From contig NZ_NJNQ01000005.1 in assembly GCF_002742445.1 (NCBI RefSeq), positions 62,001 through 126,000 on the forward strand: DNA of 64,000 nucleotides, in the 5' to 3' direction. Shown here piece by piece: positions 8,612 through 19,500 of the stretch; position 1 is the first letter of the stretch, and each line of letters opens with the position of its first letter. Made by a program: the position numbers and the translations under genes. The DNA is from Bifidobacterium sp. N4G05. Lineage in GTDB: Bacteria; Actinomycetota; Actinomycetes; Actinomycetales; Bifidobacteriaceae. Under the pieces are notes generated by a model. That model saw nothing but the letters and a program-made list of their open reading frames with translations. It ran no database searches and had not been told where the DNA came from.

Positions 8612-9388
8612 ATGACTGAAGCTGCACATGATGATTACCAGTTGCCCGAAGGATTCGAGCATTGTTCGAAACTTGACCCTGTACGCGATGCACCTAGCGC
8701 GTTAGACCGTGTCAAGCAAGTCGTACGCATTCTGCACGAACCAGGCGGATGCCCTTGGGACGGCGAACAGACCAATACAAGCCTGCTTAAACCACTGTTG
8801 GAAGAAACCTACGAATACATCGACGCCGTGGAAACGAACGATCGAGACAATATGCGCGAGGAGCTCGGCGACATGCTGCTACAATCCGTCTTCCAAGCGC
8901 AAGTATGTGCCGTGGATGCGCAGGATCCGTTCAATATCGATGAAGTGTGCAATCGTCTCGTCAACAAGCTCATCACCCGCCATCCGCACGTCTTCCAAAC
9001 AGACGATGCTGCCGACGATTCCGTACCGGCACCGGAAAGCGCACAAGATACGCTGAAACTGTGGGAAGCGATGAAGCAGAAAGAGAAGCATCGCAAGTCC
9101 GTGCTCGAAGGCATCTCCCACGCACAAGGCGCACTGCCACGTGCCACGAAAATCGTATCGAGAGTGCACAAATCGCAGTATCGTGACCAGCTCGAAACCG
9201 CATTCAATCCAAACGCAGGACGGACGGGCGAACAGCATGATGTCAGTCATCCTTATGCCGACGAAATCATCGCCATCATACGCAAGGCGCAACGCGACGG
9301 CGTGGACGTGGAATCCGACCTGCGTTGCCGTTTACGCGGCATAGAATCCGAAATCAAACACATCGAAAGGACCATAAACCATGAGTGA
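8612..9388 (+). CDS. mazG: MazG nucleotide pyrophosphohydrolase
   Basis: A 258-residue all-alpha NTP pyrophosphatase that hydrolyses NTPs/dNTPs to NMP and pyrophosphate, limiting non-canonical nucleotides. The magnesium-binding signature is seen as LLEETYEYIDA followed by REELGDMLLQSVFQ, after the family hallmark HEPGGCPWDGEQT. The ATG at 8612 is chosen because the frame upstream (from GTG 8522) is low-complexity and not MazG-like. The gene overlaps pepC by eight bases, so the two are translationally coupled. Confidence 0.85.
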   Translation: MTEAAHDDYQLPEGFEHCSKLDPVRDAPSALDRVKQVVRILHEPGGCPWDGEQTNTSLLKPLLEETYEYIDAVETNDRDNMREELGDMLLQSVFQAQVCAVDAQDPFNIDEVCNRLVNKLITRHPHVFQTDDAADDSVPAPESAQDTLKLWEAMKQKEKHRKSVLEGISHAQGALPRATKIVSRVHKSQYRDQLETAFNPNAGRTGEQHDVSHPYADEIIAIIRKAQRDGVDVESDLRCRLRGIESEIKHIERTINHE

Positions 9389-10799
9389 TGTCAAAGCACT
9401 CGACCCAGCGCTGCTCAAACAGTATTCCGTGGACTTCAACGCTGACCGAGCCAATCTGGTGGCCGCCAATGCGGCAGTATCGTCCGGCGTACTTGCCGCA
9501 GCTACCGACTACAAGGGCGAGCGCGTACTGCAGAATGATTTCTCCATTGAACTGAAGCAGGGGAGTATCACCAATCAGCGTAGTTCGGGGCGTTGTTGGA
9601 TGTTTGCGGCGCTTAATACGTTGCGTTATGAGTTGATGCATCGTTGGAATTTGGAGGACTTCGAGTTTTCGGAAACCTACCTATTTTTCTGGGATGCGAT
9701 GGAGAAGTCGAACACGTATTTGGAGAATGTGCTTGCCACGTTGGATGAGCCGTTGGATAGTCGTGTGTTCGAGGCGATTAATTATGGTCCGGCCGATGAT
9801 GGTGGTTGGTGGCAGATGTTCGCCGATTTGGTGAACAAGTATGGTTTGGTGCCGAAGAGCGCTTATCCGGAGTCGGCTAATTCGAGGAATTCGGATGCGT
9901 TCAAGCAGTATTTGAATACGAAGCTGCGTGAGTTCGCGTCCGATTTGCGTGATCGTCATACGGCTGGAACGTCGCTGGATGAATTGCGTGCGTTGAAGAA
10001 TGAGGATATGGCCACGGTGTATCGCATGTGTGCGATCGCGCTGGGGGAGCCTCCGGAGCGTTTTGATTTTCTTGCGCGTATGAGCGATGACAAGGATGAT
10101 GCCAAGAAGAAAACCGCGGGGGATGGTTCGTCTGAAAAGGCTGCGAAGACCGGTAAGGATGAGCGTCCGCAGATTCGTGAGTTCGGCATCACTCCGATGG
10201 AGTTTTACAAGAAGTACGTGCCGGTGGACGTGAACGATCTGGTTACGTTGTGCAATGTGCCGGTGGAAAGCCGTCCGTTTGGCAAGCGGTATCGTATTCG
10301 TTTTTCAGCCAATGTGGCTGAGGCGGGTGATATGGAGTTCGTGAACGTGCCTCTTGACGTGTTCAAGAAGGCTGCCGTGGACCAGATCAGTGGTGGTCAT
10401 CCGATTTGGTTCGCTTGTGATTGCATGCAGTTTTCGCTGCGTGGCGATGGCTTCTTTGATTGCGATACCGTGCGCGTTGACCAGCTTTTCGGTACGGAAT
10501 TCACGTTCGACAAGGCTAGGGGGTTGGAGTATGGCGATTGCCCAAGCAATCATGCCATGACTTTGACCGGCGTGAATTTAGATGAGGATGGTCGCCCGAA
10601 TCGTTGGAAGGTGGAGAACAGTTGGGGTAAGGATAATGGTCAGGATGGCTATTATGTGGCGTCCGATGCTTGGTTCGACCGTTATGTTACCGAACTGATC
10701 ATTCGCAAAGAGTATCTTGACGAGGCCACGCGCGAAATACTGGACGATCAGCCGGTTGAGCTTGAACCTTGGGAGCCGCTCACCAATCGAAGCCGATGA
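9381..10799 (+). CDS. pepC: Aminopeptidase C (bleomycin hydrolase family, C1B)
   Basis: A 472-residue cytosolic cysteine aminopeptidase that trims peptides. The catalytic triad is Cys72 (SSGRCWMF), His391 (SNHAMT) and Asn413 (VENSWG). Residues about 235-263 form a Lys/Asp-rich hydrophilic insertion (KDDAKKKTAGDG...) not expected in the compact family fold; it is probably a flexible surface loop. It is coupled to mazG through an 8-bp overlap. Many codons are T-ending here, unlike the neighbours. Confidence 0.93.
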   Translation: MSDVKALDPALLKQYSVDFNADRANLVAANAAVSSGVLAAATDYKGERVLQNDFSIELKQGSITNQRSSGRCWMFAALNTLRYELMHRWNLEDFEFSETYLFFWDAMEKSNTYLENVLATLDEPLDSRVFEAINYGPADDGGWWQMFADLVNKYGLVPKSAYPESANSRNSDAFKQYLNTKLREFASDLRDRHTAGTSLDELRALKNEDMATVYRMCAIALGEPPERFDFLARMSDDKDDAKKKTAGDGSSEKAAKTGKDERPQIREFGITPMEFYKKYVPVDVNDLVTLCNVPVESRPFGKRYRIRFSANVAEAGDMEFVNVPLDVFKKAAVDQISGGHPIWFACDCMQFSLRGDGFFDCDTVRVDQLFGTEFTFDKARGLEYGDCPSNHAMTLTGVNLDEDGRPNRWKVENSWGKDNGQDGYYVASDAWFDRYVTELIIRKEYLDEATREILDDQPVELEPWEPLTNRSR

Positions 10800-11065
10800 A
10801 GGCTTGTGCACAGGTCGCGTCCCTCTGGCCTGTTCCACACGTTGCCTTCGCAAGAGGAGCGCGGAGGCTAGGGGATGCGTGGCGAAATCCGAAAATGATT
10901 CAGACGATTGGCATGGCGACTTCCAGACAAACAAATCGGCTCAAGCCGACAATTGGCAATCAACATGCGATTCATGAGTCGGGACCGCTTGCAAGCCATG
11001 GATTGTTCGCAGGTCCCAAGGCAAGTTTGTGGATCGTCGAATACTTGTGAAGCGCATGCGAAAAG
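10800..11065. other. Intergenic region after pepC
   Basis: Nothing coding can be supported. The frames present are shadows without ribosome binding sites. Confidence 0.5.
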
Positions 11066-11098
11066 AAAATGCCGGACGTTTCTCGCGTCCGGCATTTT
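11066..11098. terminator. Bidirectional terminator between pepC and the ABC-F gene
   Basis: AAAATGCCGGACG and CGTCCGGCATTTT form a perfect 13-bp stem around TTTCTCG. It serves the minus-strand ABC-F gene ending at 11128 and probably pepC. Confidence 0.9.
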
Positions 11099-11127
11099 CA
11101 ATCCCAATAAAACTCGAATTACTCGGT

Positions 11128-12729
11128 TTACTCTTCGGCGACCAGTTCCAGATAGGAGTCGTTCCATAGGTCTTCGTCGCCGTCAGGCATGAGCAGCACA
11201 CGTTCAGGGTTCAATGCCTGCACTGCACCCTCATCGTGGGTGACGAGCACAATGGCGCCTTCATACTTGGCGATGGCCTTGAGGATCTCATCGCGTGAAG
11301 CCGGATCAAGATTGTTGGTCGGTTCGTCAAGCAGCAGCACGTTCGCACGGCTCGTCACCAATGTCGCCAACGCCAAGCGGGTCTTTTCACCACCGGAAAG
11401 CACACGGGCCGGCTTCAACGCATCATCGCCCGAAAACAGGAACGAGCCAAGAATCGAACGCGCCTGCGTATCGTTCAGTTCCGGGGCCACGTGAATGAGG
11501 TTTTCGAGCACCGTGGCGTTCAAATCAAGCGTGTCATGTTCCTGTGCAAAATAGCCGATCTTACAGCCGTGACCGTAATCCACGGAACCGGTGTCCGGCT
11601 CTTCCAAATGCGCGAGCAGACGAAGGGTGGTGGTCTTACCAGCACCGTTGTATCCCAAAATCACCACACGCGAACCCTTATCAATGGCCAAGTTCACGCC
11701 GGCGAACACGATGTTCGAACCGTACGCTTTCGAAACGTCCTTCGCCATGATCGGCGTGCGACCGCACGGAGCCGGCTCCGGGAACCGAATATCCGCCACT
11801 TTCTCCTGCTTTTGTGCCTCGGATGTGTTCTCGAGAAGTTTCTCCGCACGACGCATCATGTTCTGCGCGGCCACGGCCTTGGTTGCCTTCGCATGCAAGC
11901 GGATACCCTGCTGCATGAGGCGTTCCGCCTTCTTCTCTGCCACTTCACGTTCGCGACGGCGACGTTCCTCGTCCACAGCACGCTGGTGCAGGTAGGCTTT
12001 CCAACCGAGGGAATACATGTCGATCTGGCCGAGCTGCGCGTCCAGATGCCAGACCTTGTTGACCACTTCGTCGAGCAGTTCGGTGGAGTGGGAGATGACC
12101 AGGAATCCACCCTCGTATTTCTTCAGGTAGCCGCGCAACCATTCGATGGAGTCGGCGTCCAAATGGTTGGTCGGCTCGTCGAGGATCAGCGTGTCCGCGT
12201 CGGAGAACAGGATGCGGGCCAGTTCGATACGACGACGCTGGCCGCCGGAAAGCGTGCCCAATTGCTGGCCCATGACTTCCTGCGGCAGACCGAGGCTTGC
12301 GGCCATCGCGGTCGCCTCGGATTGCGCCGCATAGCCTCCGGCCTTTTCGAAATCCTGCATGGCCTTGTCGTAACGGTTCATCGCGCGGGTCATGACGTCC
12401 GGATCCGGATCGGTCATCTCCTTTTCGGCCTTGCGGATACGACTGATGATCGATGCGATGTCTCGCGCGCTCATCATGCGGTCGAGCGCGGTCTGTTCCG
12501 GATCGGCGGCATGCGTGTCCTGTGGCAGATAGCCGAGCTTGCCCGATACACGCACTTTGCCGGCGGTGGGCAGCATGTCGCCGGTGATCACGCGGGTGAG
12601 CGTGGTCTTGCCGGCACCGTTACGTCCGACCAGACCGATCTTGTCGCCCTTGGCGACGTGGAAATTCGTGGGATGCAGCAACGTGCGCGCGCCGATCTGA
12701 ATCTCAAGCTCCTGCGCTTCAATTGCCAT
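11128..12729 (-). CDS. ABC-F family ATPase (translation factor type)
   Basis: A 533-residue soluble protein with two ABC domains and no membrane segments. Domain 1 has GLVGRNGAGKTT, LSGGQRRR and LILDEPTNHLD. Domain 2 has ILGYNGAGKTT, LSGGEKTR and LLLDEPTNNLD. The linker (about residues 245-315) is highly charged and contains RRRREREVAEKKAERLMQQ, the ribosome-contacting P-site interaction motif region. ABC-F proteins act at the ribosomal E site to relieve stalling. The core-genome setting suggests a housekeeping member rather than an antibiotic-resistance one. Confidence 0.92.
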   Translation of the reverse strand: MAIEAQELEIQIGARTLLHPTNFHVAKGDKIGLVGRNGAGKTTLTRVITGDMLPTAGKVRVSGKLGYLPQDTHAADPEQTALDRMMSARDIASIISRIRKAEKEMTDPDPDVMTRAMNRYDKAMQDFEKAGGYAAQSEATAMAASLGLPQEVMGQQLGTLSGGQRRRIELARILFSDADTLILDEPTNHLDADSIEWLRGYLKKYEGGFLVISHSTELLDEVVNKVWHLDAQLGQIDMYSLGWKAYLHQRAVDEERRRREREVAEKKAERLMQQGIRLHAKATKAVAAQNMMRRAEKLLENTSEAQKQEKVADIRFPEPAPCGRTPIMAKDVSKAYGSNIVFAGVNLAIDKGSRVVILGYNGAGKTTTLRLLAHLEEPDTGSVDYGHGCKIGYFAQEHDTLDLNATVLENLIHVAPELNDTQARSILGSFLFSGDDALKPARVLSGGEKTRLALATLVTSRANVLLLDEPTNNLDPASRDEILKAIAKYEGAIVLVTHDEGAVQALNPERVLLMPDGDEDLWNDSYLELVAEE

Positions 12730-12956
12730 GCCTCAACACCTCTGCACTTTCGTTACTGTCGTTCCAAACTGGCCGTGCCGCACATAACGGCCTGCCCATC
12801 GTTTTCATAAAGCCAAACGCCAATCGAACATCATACCGAACGCCCGCAACCATAAATGACCGGAACGTTCATCATGCCTCTTCCATCATGAAAAACAAGA
12901 CCATAATGGGCATAGTAAGGTCAGTCATGGTGGATTTATTGACCAGGAAAGGGGCG

Positions 12957-13337
12957 ATGATGGAGAAAGGGCTGTTCAATAAGCGTGTTTATGAGGTGGT
13001 GCGGCGCATTCCAAAGGGCAAAGTCGCCACCTATGGGCAGGTTGCGGTTTTGGCTGGAGCGCCGCGCAACGCGCGTTTCGTCGGCTATGCCCTGCATTCG
13101 AACCCTGAACCGGGCGTGATTCCGTGTCATCGTGTGGTGTTTCGAGACGGTTCGTTGGCACCCGGATTCGCGTTCGGCGGTCCGGAAAGACAGCGGCTTC
13201 TGCTCGAAGAGGAAGGCGTTGCCTTCATACTCCCGAAAGGCATGTCCGAACTCAGCGAGTCGGGCGAGATGAAAGACTCGAACGCCGGGGCTTCCGGACT
13301 GCGCGTCGATCTCGCCCGTTGCCTGTGGGACGCCTAG
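12957..13337 (+). CDS. MGMT-like alkyltransferase domain protein
   Basis: A 126-residue protein consisting only of the DNA-binding/active-site domain of O6-alkylguanine-DNA alkyltransferases. It reads RRIPKGKVATYGQVA and then GVIPCHRVV, where the alkyl-acceptor Cys is retained (ATL proteins have Trp there). It lacks the N-terminal domain of Ogt/Ada. It may repair alkylated guanine or flag lesions for nucleotide excision repair; uvrA lies downstream past the Wadjet insertion. The start is ATG 12957 (or 12960) after AGGAAAGGGG. Confidence 0.8.
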   Translation: MMEKGLFNKRVYEVVRRIPKGKVATYGQVAVLAGAPRNARFVGYALHSNPEPGVIPCHRVVFRDGSLAPGFAFGGPERQRLLLEEEGVAFILPKGMSELSESGEMKDSNAGASGLRVDLARCLWDA

Positions 13338-13658
13338 TCGCCTTCGATCCGCGTCAACAGCTTATGTTCGGCTTTCCCCAACGCCATCTGCCTTATCCGC
13401 CGCGGTTGGATAATGGGTGTCTGCCATAACGCGAAGAACGATGGGGCGCAGATGGCGGAACGGCAAGGCATTCGGCAGCAGGACGCACTGGGGGACAAGG
13501 TCGGTCGGAACGCCGGCCGCATCGTTGGCGCCGGCTCCTCGGACCATGACGCAATATCGGCTTTATCGTTGGAAAATAGCGCGACACGCCGTAATTTGCA
13601 GAGTTGGCATGCTTCATGTATATTTTCTACTCGTTGCCCACCACGGTGGAAAACACTT
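13338..13658. other. Intergenic region before tRNA-Gly
   Basis: Short frames on both strands overlap one another and lack convincing starts or family motifs. No gene is supported. Confidence 0.45.
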
Positions 13659-13734
13659 GCGGACATAGCTTAGTTGGTAAAGCGCAACCTTGCCAAGGTT
13701 GAGACCGCGGGTTCGAGTCCCGTTGTCCGCTCCA
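13659..13734 (+). tRNA. tRNA-Gly (anticodon GCC)
   Basis: The acceptor stem pairs GCGGACA (13659-13665) with TGTCCGC (13724-13730), with discriminator T13731 and encoded CCA 13732-13734. The anticodon GCC is at 13692-13694 and the T arm reads GGGTTCGAGTCCC. The Wadjet locus starts a few hundred bases downstream, consistent with tRNA genes as insertion hot spots. Confidence 0.97.
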
Positions 13735-13736
13735 TC

Positions 13737-13763
13737 AAAAAGCTTCCGAAAGGAAGCTTTTTT
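13737..13763 (+). terminator. Terminator of tRNA-Gly
   Basis: AAAAAGCTTCC-GAAA-GGAAGCTTTTTT: a stable stem with a GAAA tetraloop and a T tract. Confidence 0.9.
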
Positions 13764-13979
13764 CATACCCTGGTAAAGACCGCGGGATTGCAGAGCCAAG
13801 TATCCGGCCAACGGATCGCACGTCCCGAATCCGAGCCGGATCCTTCTTCGCTGAAAAAACGTTTGACCACAATGTGAACGTTCTCTTGAAAAGGGACAAT
13901 CCATGCGGGAAACTTGAAGCGGTTCCGCCCAGCAGGCAACGATGCCGGGGGAGAGCGGAACGGACGGAGGTAAAAACAA

Positions 13980-14099
13980 ATGAATGAGAACAGCGACATT
14001 ATTTTCGTGCCGGACGATTCCGCCAGCCACGAGTGGACGGAACGGGACAGCGAACTAGTGGAGGAGTACGCGGCCCAGCTCATGAGCATGAGCATCTAG
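13980..14099 (+). CDS. Small acidic ORF of unknown function next to the Wadjet operon
   Basis: The ATG at 13980 follows ACGGAGGTAAAAACAA, a strong ribosome binding site, and the frame runs 39 codons to TAG at 14097-14099. The product starts MNENSDIIFVPDDSASHEW and ends QLMSMSI. It is acidic, with a predicted helical second half and no Cys or membrane segment. A terminator follows at 14144-14183, so it is transcribed separately from jetA. I do not recognise it. Confidence 0.55.
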   Translation: MNENSDIIFVPDDSASHEWTERDSELVEEYAAQLMSMSI

Positions 14100-14143
14100 C
14101 CTGAAACTGGACGGAGGTAGGTTTCCCTCTTTCGTAGACATGG

Positions 14144-14183
14144 AAAAGACGTCGCATTCGTACTGTAAATGCGGCGTCTTTTT
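14144..14183 (+). terminator. Terminator between the small ORF and jetA
   Basis: AAAAGACGTCGCATT pairs with AATGCGGCGTCTTTT with one mismatch around a nine-base loop; the T run closes it. Confidence 0.8.
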
Positions 14184-14242
14184 CATGTTTTCGTTTACAA
14201 TGAAAACTTGCGTCAAGGCATCGGAACACGTGGAAAGGCGTA

Positions 14243-15763
14243 TTGTTGGCTGAAATCAGACGGGAGATGGAGCGACTCCGATCCGTATACGAAACCGGCG
14301 TGCTACGGTTGCTGCTGCGCGCCAATTCCATGCTGTATGTCGCACTGTTGCGATCCACGTTTGACCCGTTGACCGGTGAACTGCCGCGCGAAATCGTAGA
14401 AGAGCGGTTCGTACGCAGCCTCAACAGGCTTATCGAAACCGGCGGCCACACGTTGAAAGACGGGCAAACCGCACGCGACGCCGCACATTCGATCCTGCTT
14501 GACCTTACCCGCGAGGGGGAGAGCGACTACGCCTGGCTCGCCAATTCCATGGACGTGGCCTCGCATCGCTACCTGTACCGGCTCACCGCGCGAGCGCACC
14601 GCGCCATCGAAGCGCTCGATAGGCTTGAAGACACCACGAAAGCGTTGTCCGGCGCGCAGGCCAACAGCATCATCATGGAAATCGAAAACGCGCGCATGCA
14701 GTTGACCGCTGATCCGCGTGAACGCATCCGCCTGCTGAAGAAAGACATCGAGGAACGGCAGAAGGAGATCGACGAACTGGAGCATAGCGAGGCTCTGGAG
14801 AAGCTCACGTCCGAACAGGTCGGCGACATCATCGGCGTGATTCACAACACCCTGCGTGGCGTGCCCATCGATCTGCGTGAGCTTGCCCTGTCCGAACGGG
14901 ACAACGGCGACGCGCTACGCCGGCGCATGCAGGCCGGCGCTCTGAGCGTGGAAAGCATCCTCACCGCATACCATGACGAATATCGACGAGCGTTCCGCGA
15001 ATCCGATAGCGGACGCCGTTTCGAAGACGCGTTCCAGGTCATCGTCACCGACGAGGGCAGGCGCGAAATCGACGATGCAGTGCGAGACATCGCCAGAAAC
15101 CCGTATTTGGATGGCGAGCCGAGCGTGCTGCTCAATCAGGTGCGTTCCGAACTCAAACGCATCTACGAGGGTATCGAAGACGTGCGCCGGCAGATCCGCA
15201 CGTCCGATGAGGCGGTCAGCCGTCTTGTACGCCAGCAGACGGACACCAGCTACCGGACCATGCTCGTCAAACTCAACCAGCTGTTCGCGAAGACCAGCGC
15301 CGAAGCCAAAGCCAATCCCAACGATCCGTCACGCCCCTACCATACGGGCGCGGGGCAGGCGCAGTTCCAAGCATTGCCGTCACGGCCGGCCAAGTCAATG
15401 GCGCGAGCCATATCGTCCAGTCTGAACGACGCTCCAACGGCGACCGTCGAAGCGCCCGACCTCAAGAACATGGTCGAAATATGCGGGCCGCGTCTGACAC
15501 GCATGATCAGGCTTATTCGCCGCAATCCGGCGACGACATCGGACGGCATGTTCGTGGATCTTGCGGAAAGCTTCAACCGGCTGCCGAAAAACGAACGGAG
15601 GGAGAGCGAACTGGTCGGCTTCCTCAGCGCCCTGCGCACGCAGGACGACTCGTCATACGTGACATGGCACTGCGTATCGATCGACGGCAGCGAACGCGTA
15701 TGGCGCACCAAACCCATTCTCACCACCGAAGCAACGCTCGACGACATCATCGAGGAGAAATAA
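14243..15763 (+). CDS. jetA: Wadjet system protein JetA (DUF3375)
   Basis: A 506-residue protein, the kleisin-like subunit of the MukBEF-related Wadjet complex, which recognises and cuts closed circular plasmid DNA. The N-terminus ([22 protein letters not shown]) matches the DUF3375 start. A long coiled-coil-rich middle ([22 protein letters not shown] near residue 160) and a C-terminal winged-helix region follow. Identification rests on the four-gene order with jetB, jetC and jetD. The start is TTG 14243, seven bases after GGAAAGG. Two bases separate it from jetB. Confidence 0.88.
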   Translation: MLAEIRREMERLRSVYETGVLRLLLRANSMLYVALLRSTFDPLTGELPREIVEERFVRSLNRLIETGGHTLKDGQTARDAAHSILLDLTREGESDYAWLANSMDVASHRYLYRLTARAHRAIEALDRLEDTTKALSGAQANSIIMEIENARMQLTADPRERIRLLKKDIEERQKEIDELEHSEALEKLTSEQVGDIIGVIHNTLRGVPIDLRELALSERDNGDALRRRMQAGALSVESILTAYHDEYRRAFRESDSGRRFEDAFQVIVTDEGRREIDDAVRDIARNPYLDGEPSVLLNQVRSELKRIYEGIEDVRRQIRTSDEAVSRLVRQQTDTSYRTMLVKLNQLFAKTSAEAKANPNDPSRPYHTGAGQAQFQALPSRPAKSMARAISSSLNDAPTATVEAPDLKNMVEICGPRLTRMIRLIRRNPATTSDGMFVDLAESFNRLPKNERRESELVGFLSALRTQDDSSYVTWHCVSIDGSERVWRTKPILTTEATLDDIIEEK

Positions 15764-15765
15764 GC

Positions 15766-16548
15766 ATGACGGACGACATCGAAACCAGCATCGAAGAAGA
15801 GACACCGACGGGAAACGAACCGTCGTTCGAAGGATCGGACAGTCCGCAGGCCATGCCCGCGCTGTTCAACGGCGATACCGGCGACATGCCCATCGAGGCG
15901 CGCATGGCAGCGATCGCGCTCAAACGCGAACGTTACATCGATGGAAGCCTGTACGACCATGCCTGCGAGCACCGCGAGGCTGTGGAACGTTCGCTCAACA
16001 ACGACATGCTCAGACTGGTCGACAATACGAAATATCACATCATGTACGCGTCGCCGGTCACCGATTCGGAAACAAGCATCCGTTCGTTGAAAACACGCAT
16101 GAGCCTGACCCGCGAGGAGGCCGCCACGCTTGCCGCGCTTCGCATCAAGGTGTTGGAATACGAGAACCAGAACGCCGAACCGTGCGATTGGCTCATCAGT
16201 TTCGACGACATCCGCGCGCTGCTCGCCACCGGCGCGGGATTCCTCACCGCCAGCAACGACGAGGAGGGCACGGCGAGGAAGATCACGTCCATCGTCTCGC
16301 GCATGCGCACCTACGGGTATCTCGCGCCGACCGAGGACGACGACATGTACGTTCTCACGCCCCTGGTGCCCATGGTGCTTGACAGGAATCTTGCCGACCA
16401 GTGGCTCGGATCCGGAGCCGCGGACGGGAGCGTACCCGCCGACGACAACGACATTGCCGGTACGGACGACAGGATGACGGCCGGTATGGAACAAGACGCA
16501 TTCGATTTCAACATCGACGACGACCGTTTCAATGAGGAGGAGCACTGA
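15766..16548 (+). CDS. jetB: Wadjet system protein JetB (DUF4194)
   Basis: A 260-residue protein corresponding to the MukE-like winged-helix (KITE) subunit. Both tails are acidic and disordered, including the C-terminal [14 protein letters not shown]. The conserved core is around [22 protein letters not shown] and the [16 protein letters not shown] helix. Its TGA overlaps the jetC ATG by one base. The function is inferred from the operon and the DUF4194 pattern. Confidence 0.87.
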   Translation: MTDDIETSIEEETPTGNEPSFEGSDSPQAMPALFNGDTGDMPIEARMAAIALKRERYIDGSLYDHACEHREAVERSLNNDMLRLVDNTKYHIMYASPVTDSETSIRSLKTRMSLTREEAATLAALRIKVLEYENQNAEPCDWLISFDDIRALLATGAGFLTASNDEEGTARKITSIVSRMRTYGYLAPTEDDDMYVLTPLVPMVLDRNLADQWLGSGAADGSVPADDNDIAGTDDRMTAGMEQDAFDFNIDDDRFNEEEH

Positions 16549-19500
16549 TGGCAGACGGCATGAAGATCGTTTCCGACAGGTGGATGCTGCAAAGCCGACA
16601 GATCGTCAACTGGGGCTCATATGGAGGCTGGCATGAATTCCGCCCATCCATGGACGACACCATGCCTGTGACGCTGCTCGCCGGCGCCAGCGAATCAGGC
16701 AAATCCACTCTCGTCGACGCGCAGATCTCGCTGCTTTACCCATCCGGAACCCCCTACAATAAGGCGTCGAATTCCGGTCGTTCGGAACGTAACGACTACA
16801 CCTATCTGCGTGGCATGATCGGCGTGAGCGACAGTGAGAACGGCGAAACGCCGATCTTCCTGCGTGGCAGGGACGCGGACGGCGTTCCGCAGAACATTTG
16901 GGGAGCGATCGTCGACACATACGTGAACAAAACCGACGGAGGCCTGCTTTCCTGCGGCAAATTCCTCTATCTGAGCGCCGGAGACGGGCAGGACGGCCTG
17001 CGCCGCCGGTATGTCACGTGGAATCGAACCATCGACCCACGGCTCATGGACCAGTACCGCGACACGCCATTCACCCGGTCCATGTTCGAAAAAACCTATC
17101 CGGAATGCACCACGCATGCCAACGCCGCGGCTTTCCACGCCTCCGTCTGGCAAGACACGGGATTGAGCGCCGACGCCTGCCGTCTCCTGCATAAAATCCA
17201 ATCGGCGGACGCACCCTCGAAACTCGACGACATTTTCAAACAGGGCGTGCTCGACATACCGGAATCCATCCCTCTCGCCCGCGAAACCGTCAACGACTAC
17301 AACCGGTTCAACGAGAACTTCCGCAGCATGGAAGACAAAATGGCCCGCGTCGCCATCCTGCAGAACATTCAGACACGTTACGGCGAATACGCGAAGCAAA
17401 CCAGCGAACGACGCGAATACGAGCTCATCAATCCTGACAGCGAGCATGGCGGCGAGACGCTGTCCGTATGGGCGTGCTCGCGCATGGCCGGCGAAGTGCG
17501 CGCGGGGCTGCCGGCCATGCAACGCAAGGTCAGGGAATCGCAGGAGACCATCGACCGGGCGAAACAACGCGTCGGCGAGCTCAACACGCGAGTCGACGCC
17601 ATTAAGGAACGCATCCGCGGCATCGACGGCGGCAGCCTGCAGCAGCTCGGCAAAGATCTGCAACGCGTGCGCCAGGACATTGACGAGGCGCGCAGGCAAC
17701 GACATGCCATAGCCGAACGATTCGAACAGGTCGAATACAGGCTTCCCGATAGCGAGCAAGCATGGGACGCCAAACGCGCCATACTTGCCGAAACGTTTGA
17801 CACGTATGAGGAACGACTGCGGGATGCGAACGTCAAATTCCGACAATTGGTGGGGGAGCGTCACGACCGGCAGCGCGACCGTGACATCCTACGACGGGAC
17901 TACCAGCGCAAGCTCGCGCACAAAACACGCATCAGCGACGATATGGACGACGCGCGCACGCTCATCATGCGGGCGACCGGACTGGACGCGTCTGAACTGC
18001 CGTATGTGGCCGAACTGATGGACGTGAACGAACAGAATGAACAGTGGCGCTTGGCAATGAACGTCGCCTACGCGCCCATCGCGCAAACCATTCTCGTCGA
18101 CAAACGCCACGAACAAGGATTCGCGGCGAAGATCAGCGCCATCGACCCGAACCTCATGACGCGCCGCACCTGGCGGTTCGTCGATACCGGCATGCGATAC
18201 GATTCCTCCAGCAGTGAGGGCTGGATGTCGTCGAAACTGCAGTATCGGGAGGATTCGCCGTTCGTCGGATGGCTGAAAACGCAGACGACGTCACCGCACT
18301 TCGACGCGCGTTGCGTTCATGCCATCGACGATTCGAACCGCATTGAACGACAGGTGCAGGCCGATGGTCAGATCAAATCCGGCGACCGTGGATTCCACGG
18401 CAGCAAAGGACTGCACCAAGTCATCGGCTTCATGAACGAACAATACTTGGCCGAACTGAAAAACCAGCTCGACAAGGCCGAACGGGCGTTGAACGACGCC
18501 GACCGTCAAATCGAACAAATGTCCAACGCCATCAGCCTGCTGCAAGACGAGCATGAGCTCGCACGAATCATAGCCGACATGCCATGGAACAAAATCGACG
18601 TGGACGGACTGCAGGAACAGGAAACACGAATCCGCAAGCAGATCGAACGCATCGAAGGCAACCCGGAACTCGGCCAACTACAAGCCGAACTGAAACAGCT
18701 CAGCCAACAAGCCACCGCCGAAAACAAAAACCAGTATCAAGCCGAAAACGACCTTGACAACGCCCAACACGCCGTCCAAGCCGAACAATCATGGCTCGAC
18801 GCCCATGGCAACACCGATTTCGATGACTCCACACTATCCAGCATGGTGTCGAACCTACTCGCCGACGCATACGACAGCTGCTTCGGCGCATCCGTGCACG
18901 CGCAAGACCGGCCGAAACTCATCGCAGGCCTCTTCGACCATGAAAACGAAACACCATTCCACACGCGCGTGCTACGCAACATATCACGCATCGCACGCAC
19001 TCGAATCCAAGAAATCAACGCCAGAGCCAACCAACTGCGCGCTGACACGGAACGCATCATGGACGACTACCTCAAAAACCACTCCACAGACGACAACACC
19101 GTCATGGCAAGCGTGGAAGACTACCGATACTTCCTCGACGAACTCAACGAACTCAACATGCTCGTCACCCGCGCAGCAACCGACGAAGAATACGCCAACA
19201 GCGTCAAAAAACTCTACATGAGCTTCCAACAGCTCAACCGCGCGCTACGCACCGACGAAGAAAACATCAAAGAACAGCTCAACCGCATCAACAGCATGCT
19301 CAAAGAGCAACAATTCGGCCCACGAGGCGGCAGACTATCACTCGACGTGACCTTTAGCCCCACCGACCGCCAATTCGAAACCTCCCTCAGCCGCATCCTG
19401 TCAAAACTCGAAGACTGGACACGCAACGCAACCAACAACCCCACAGAAACACGCAAAGCATTCAACAACTGCGAAACATTCATCAACAGACTGAACAACG

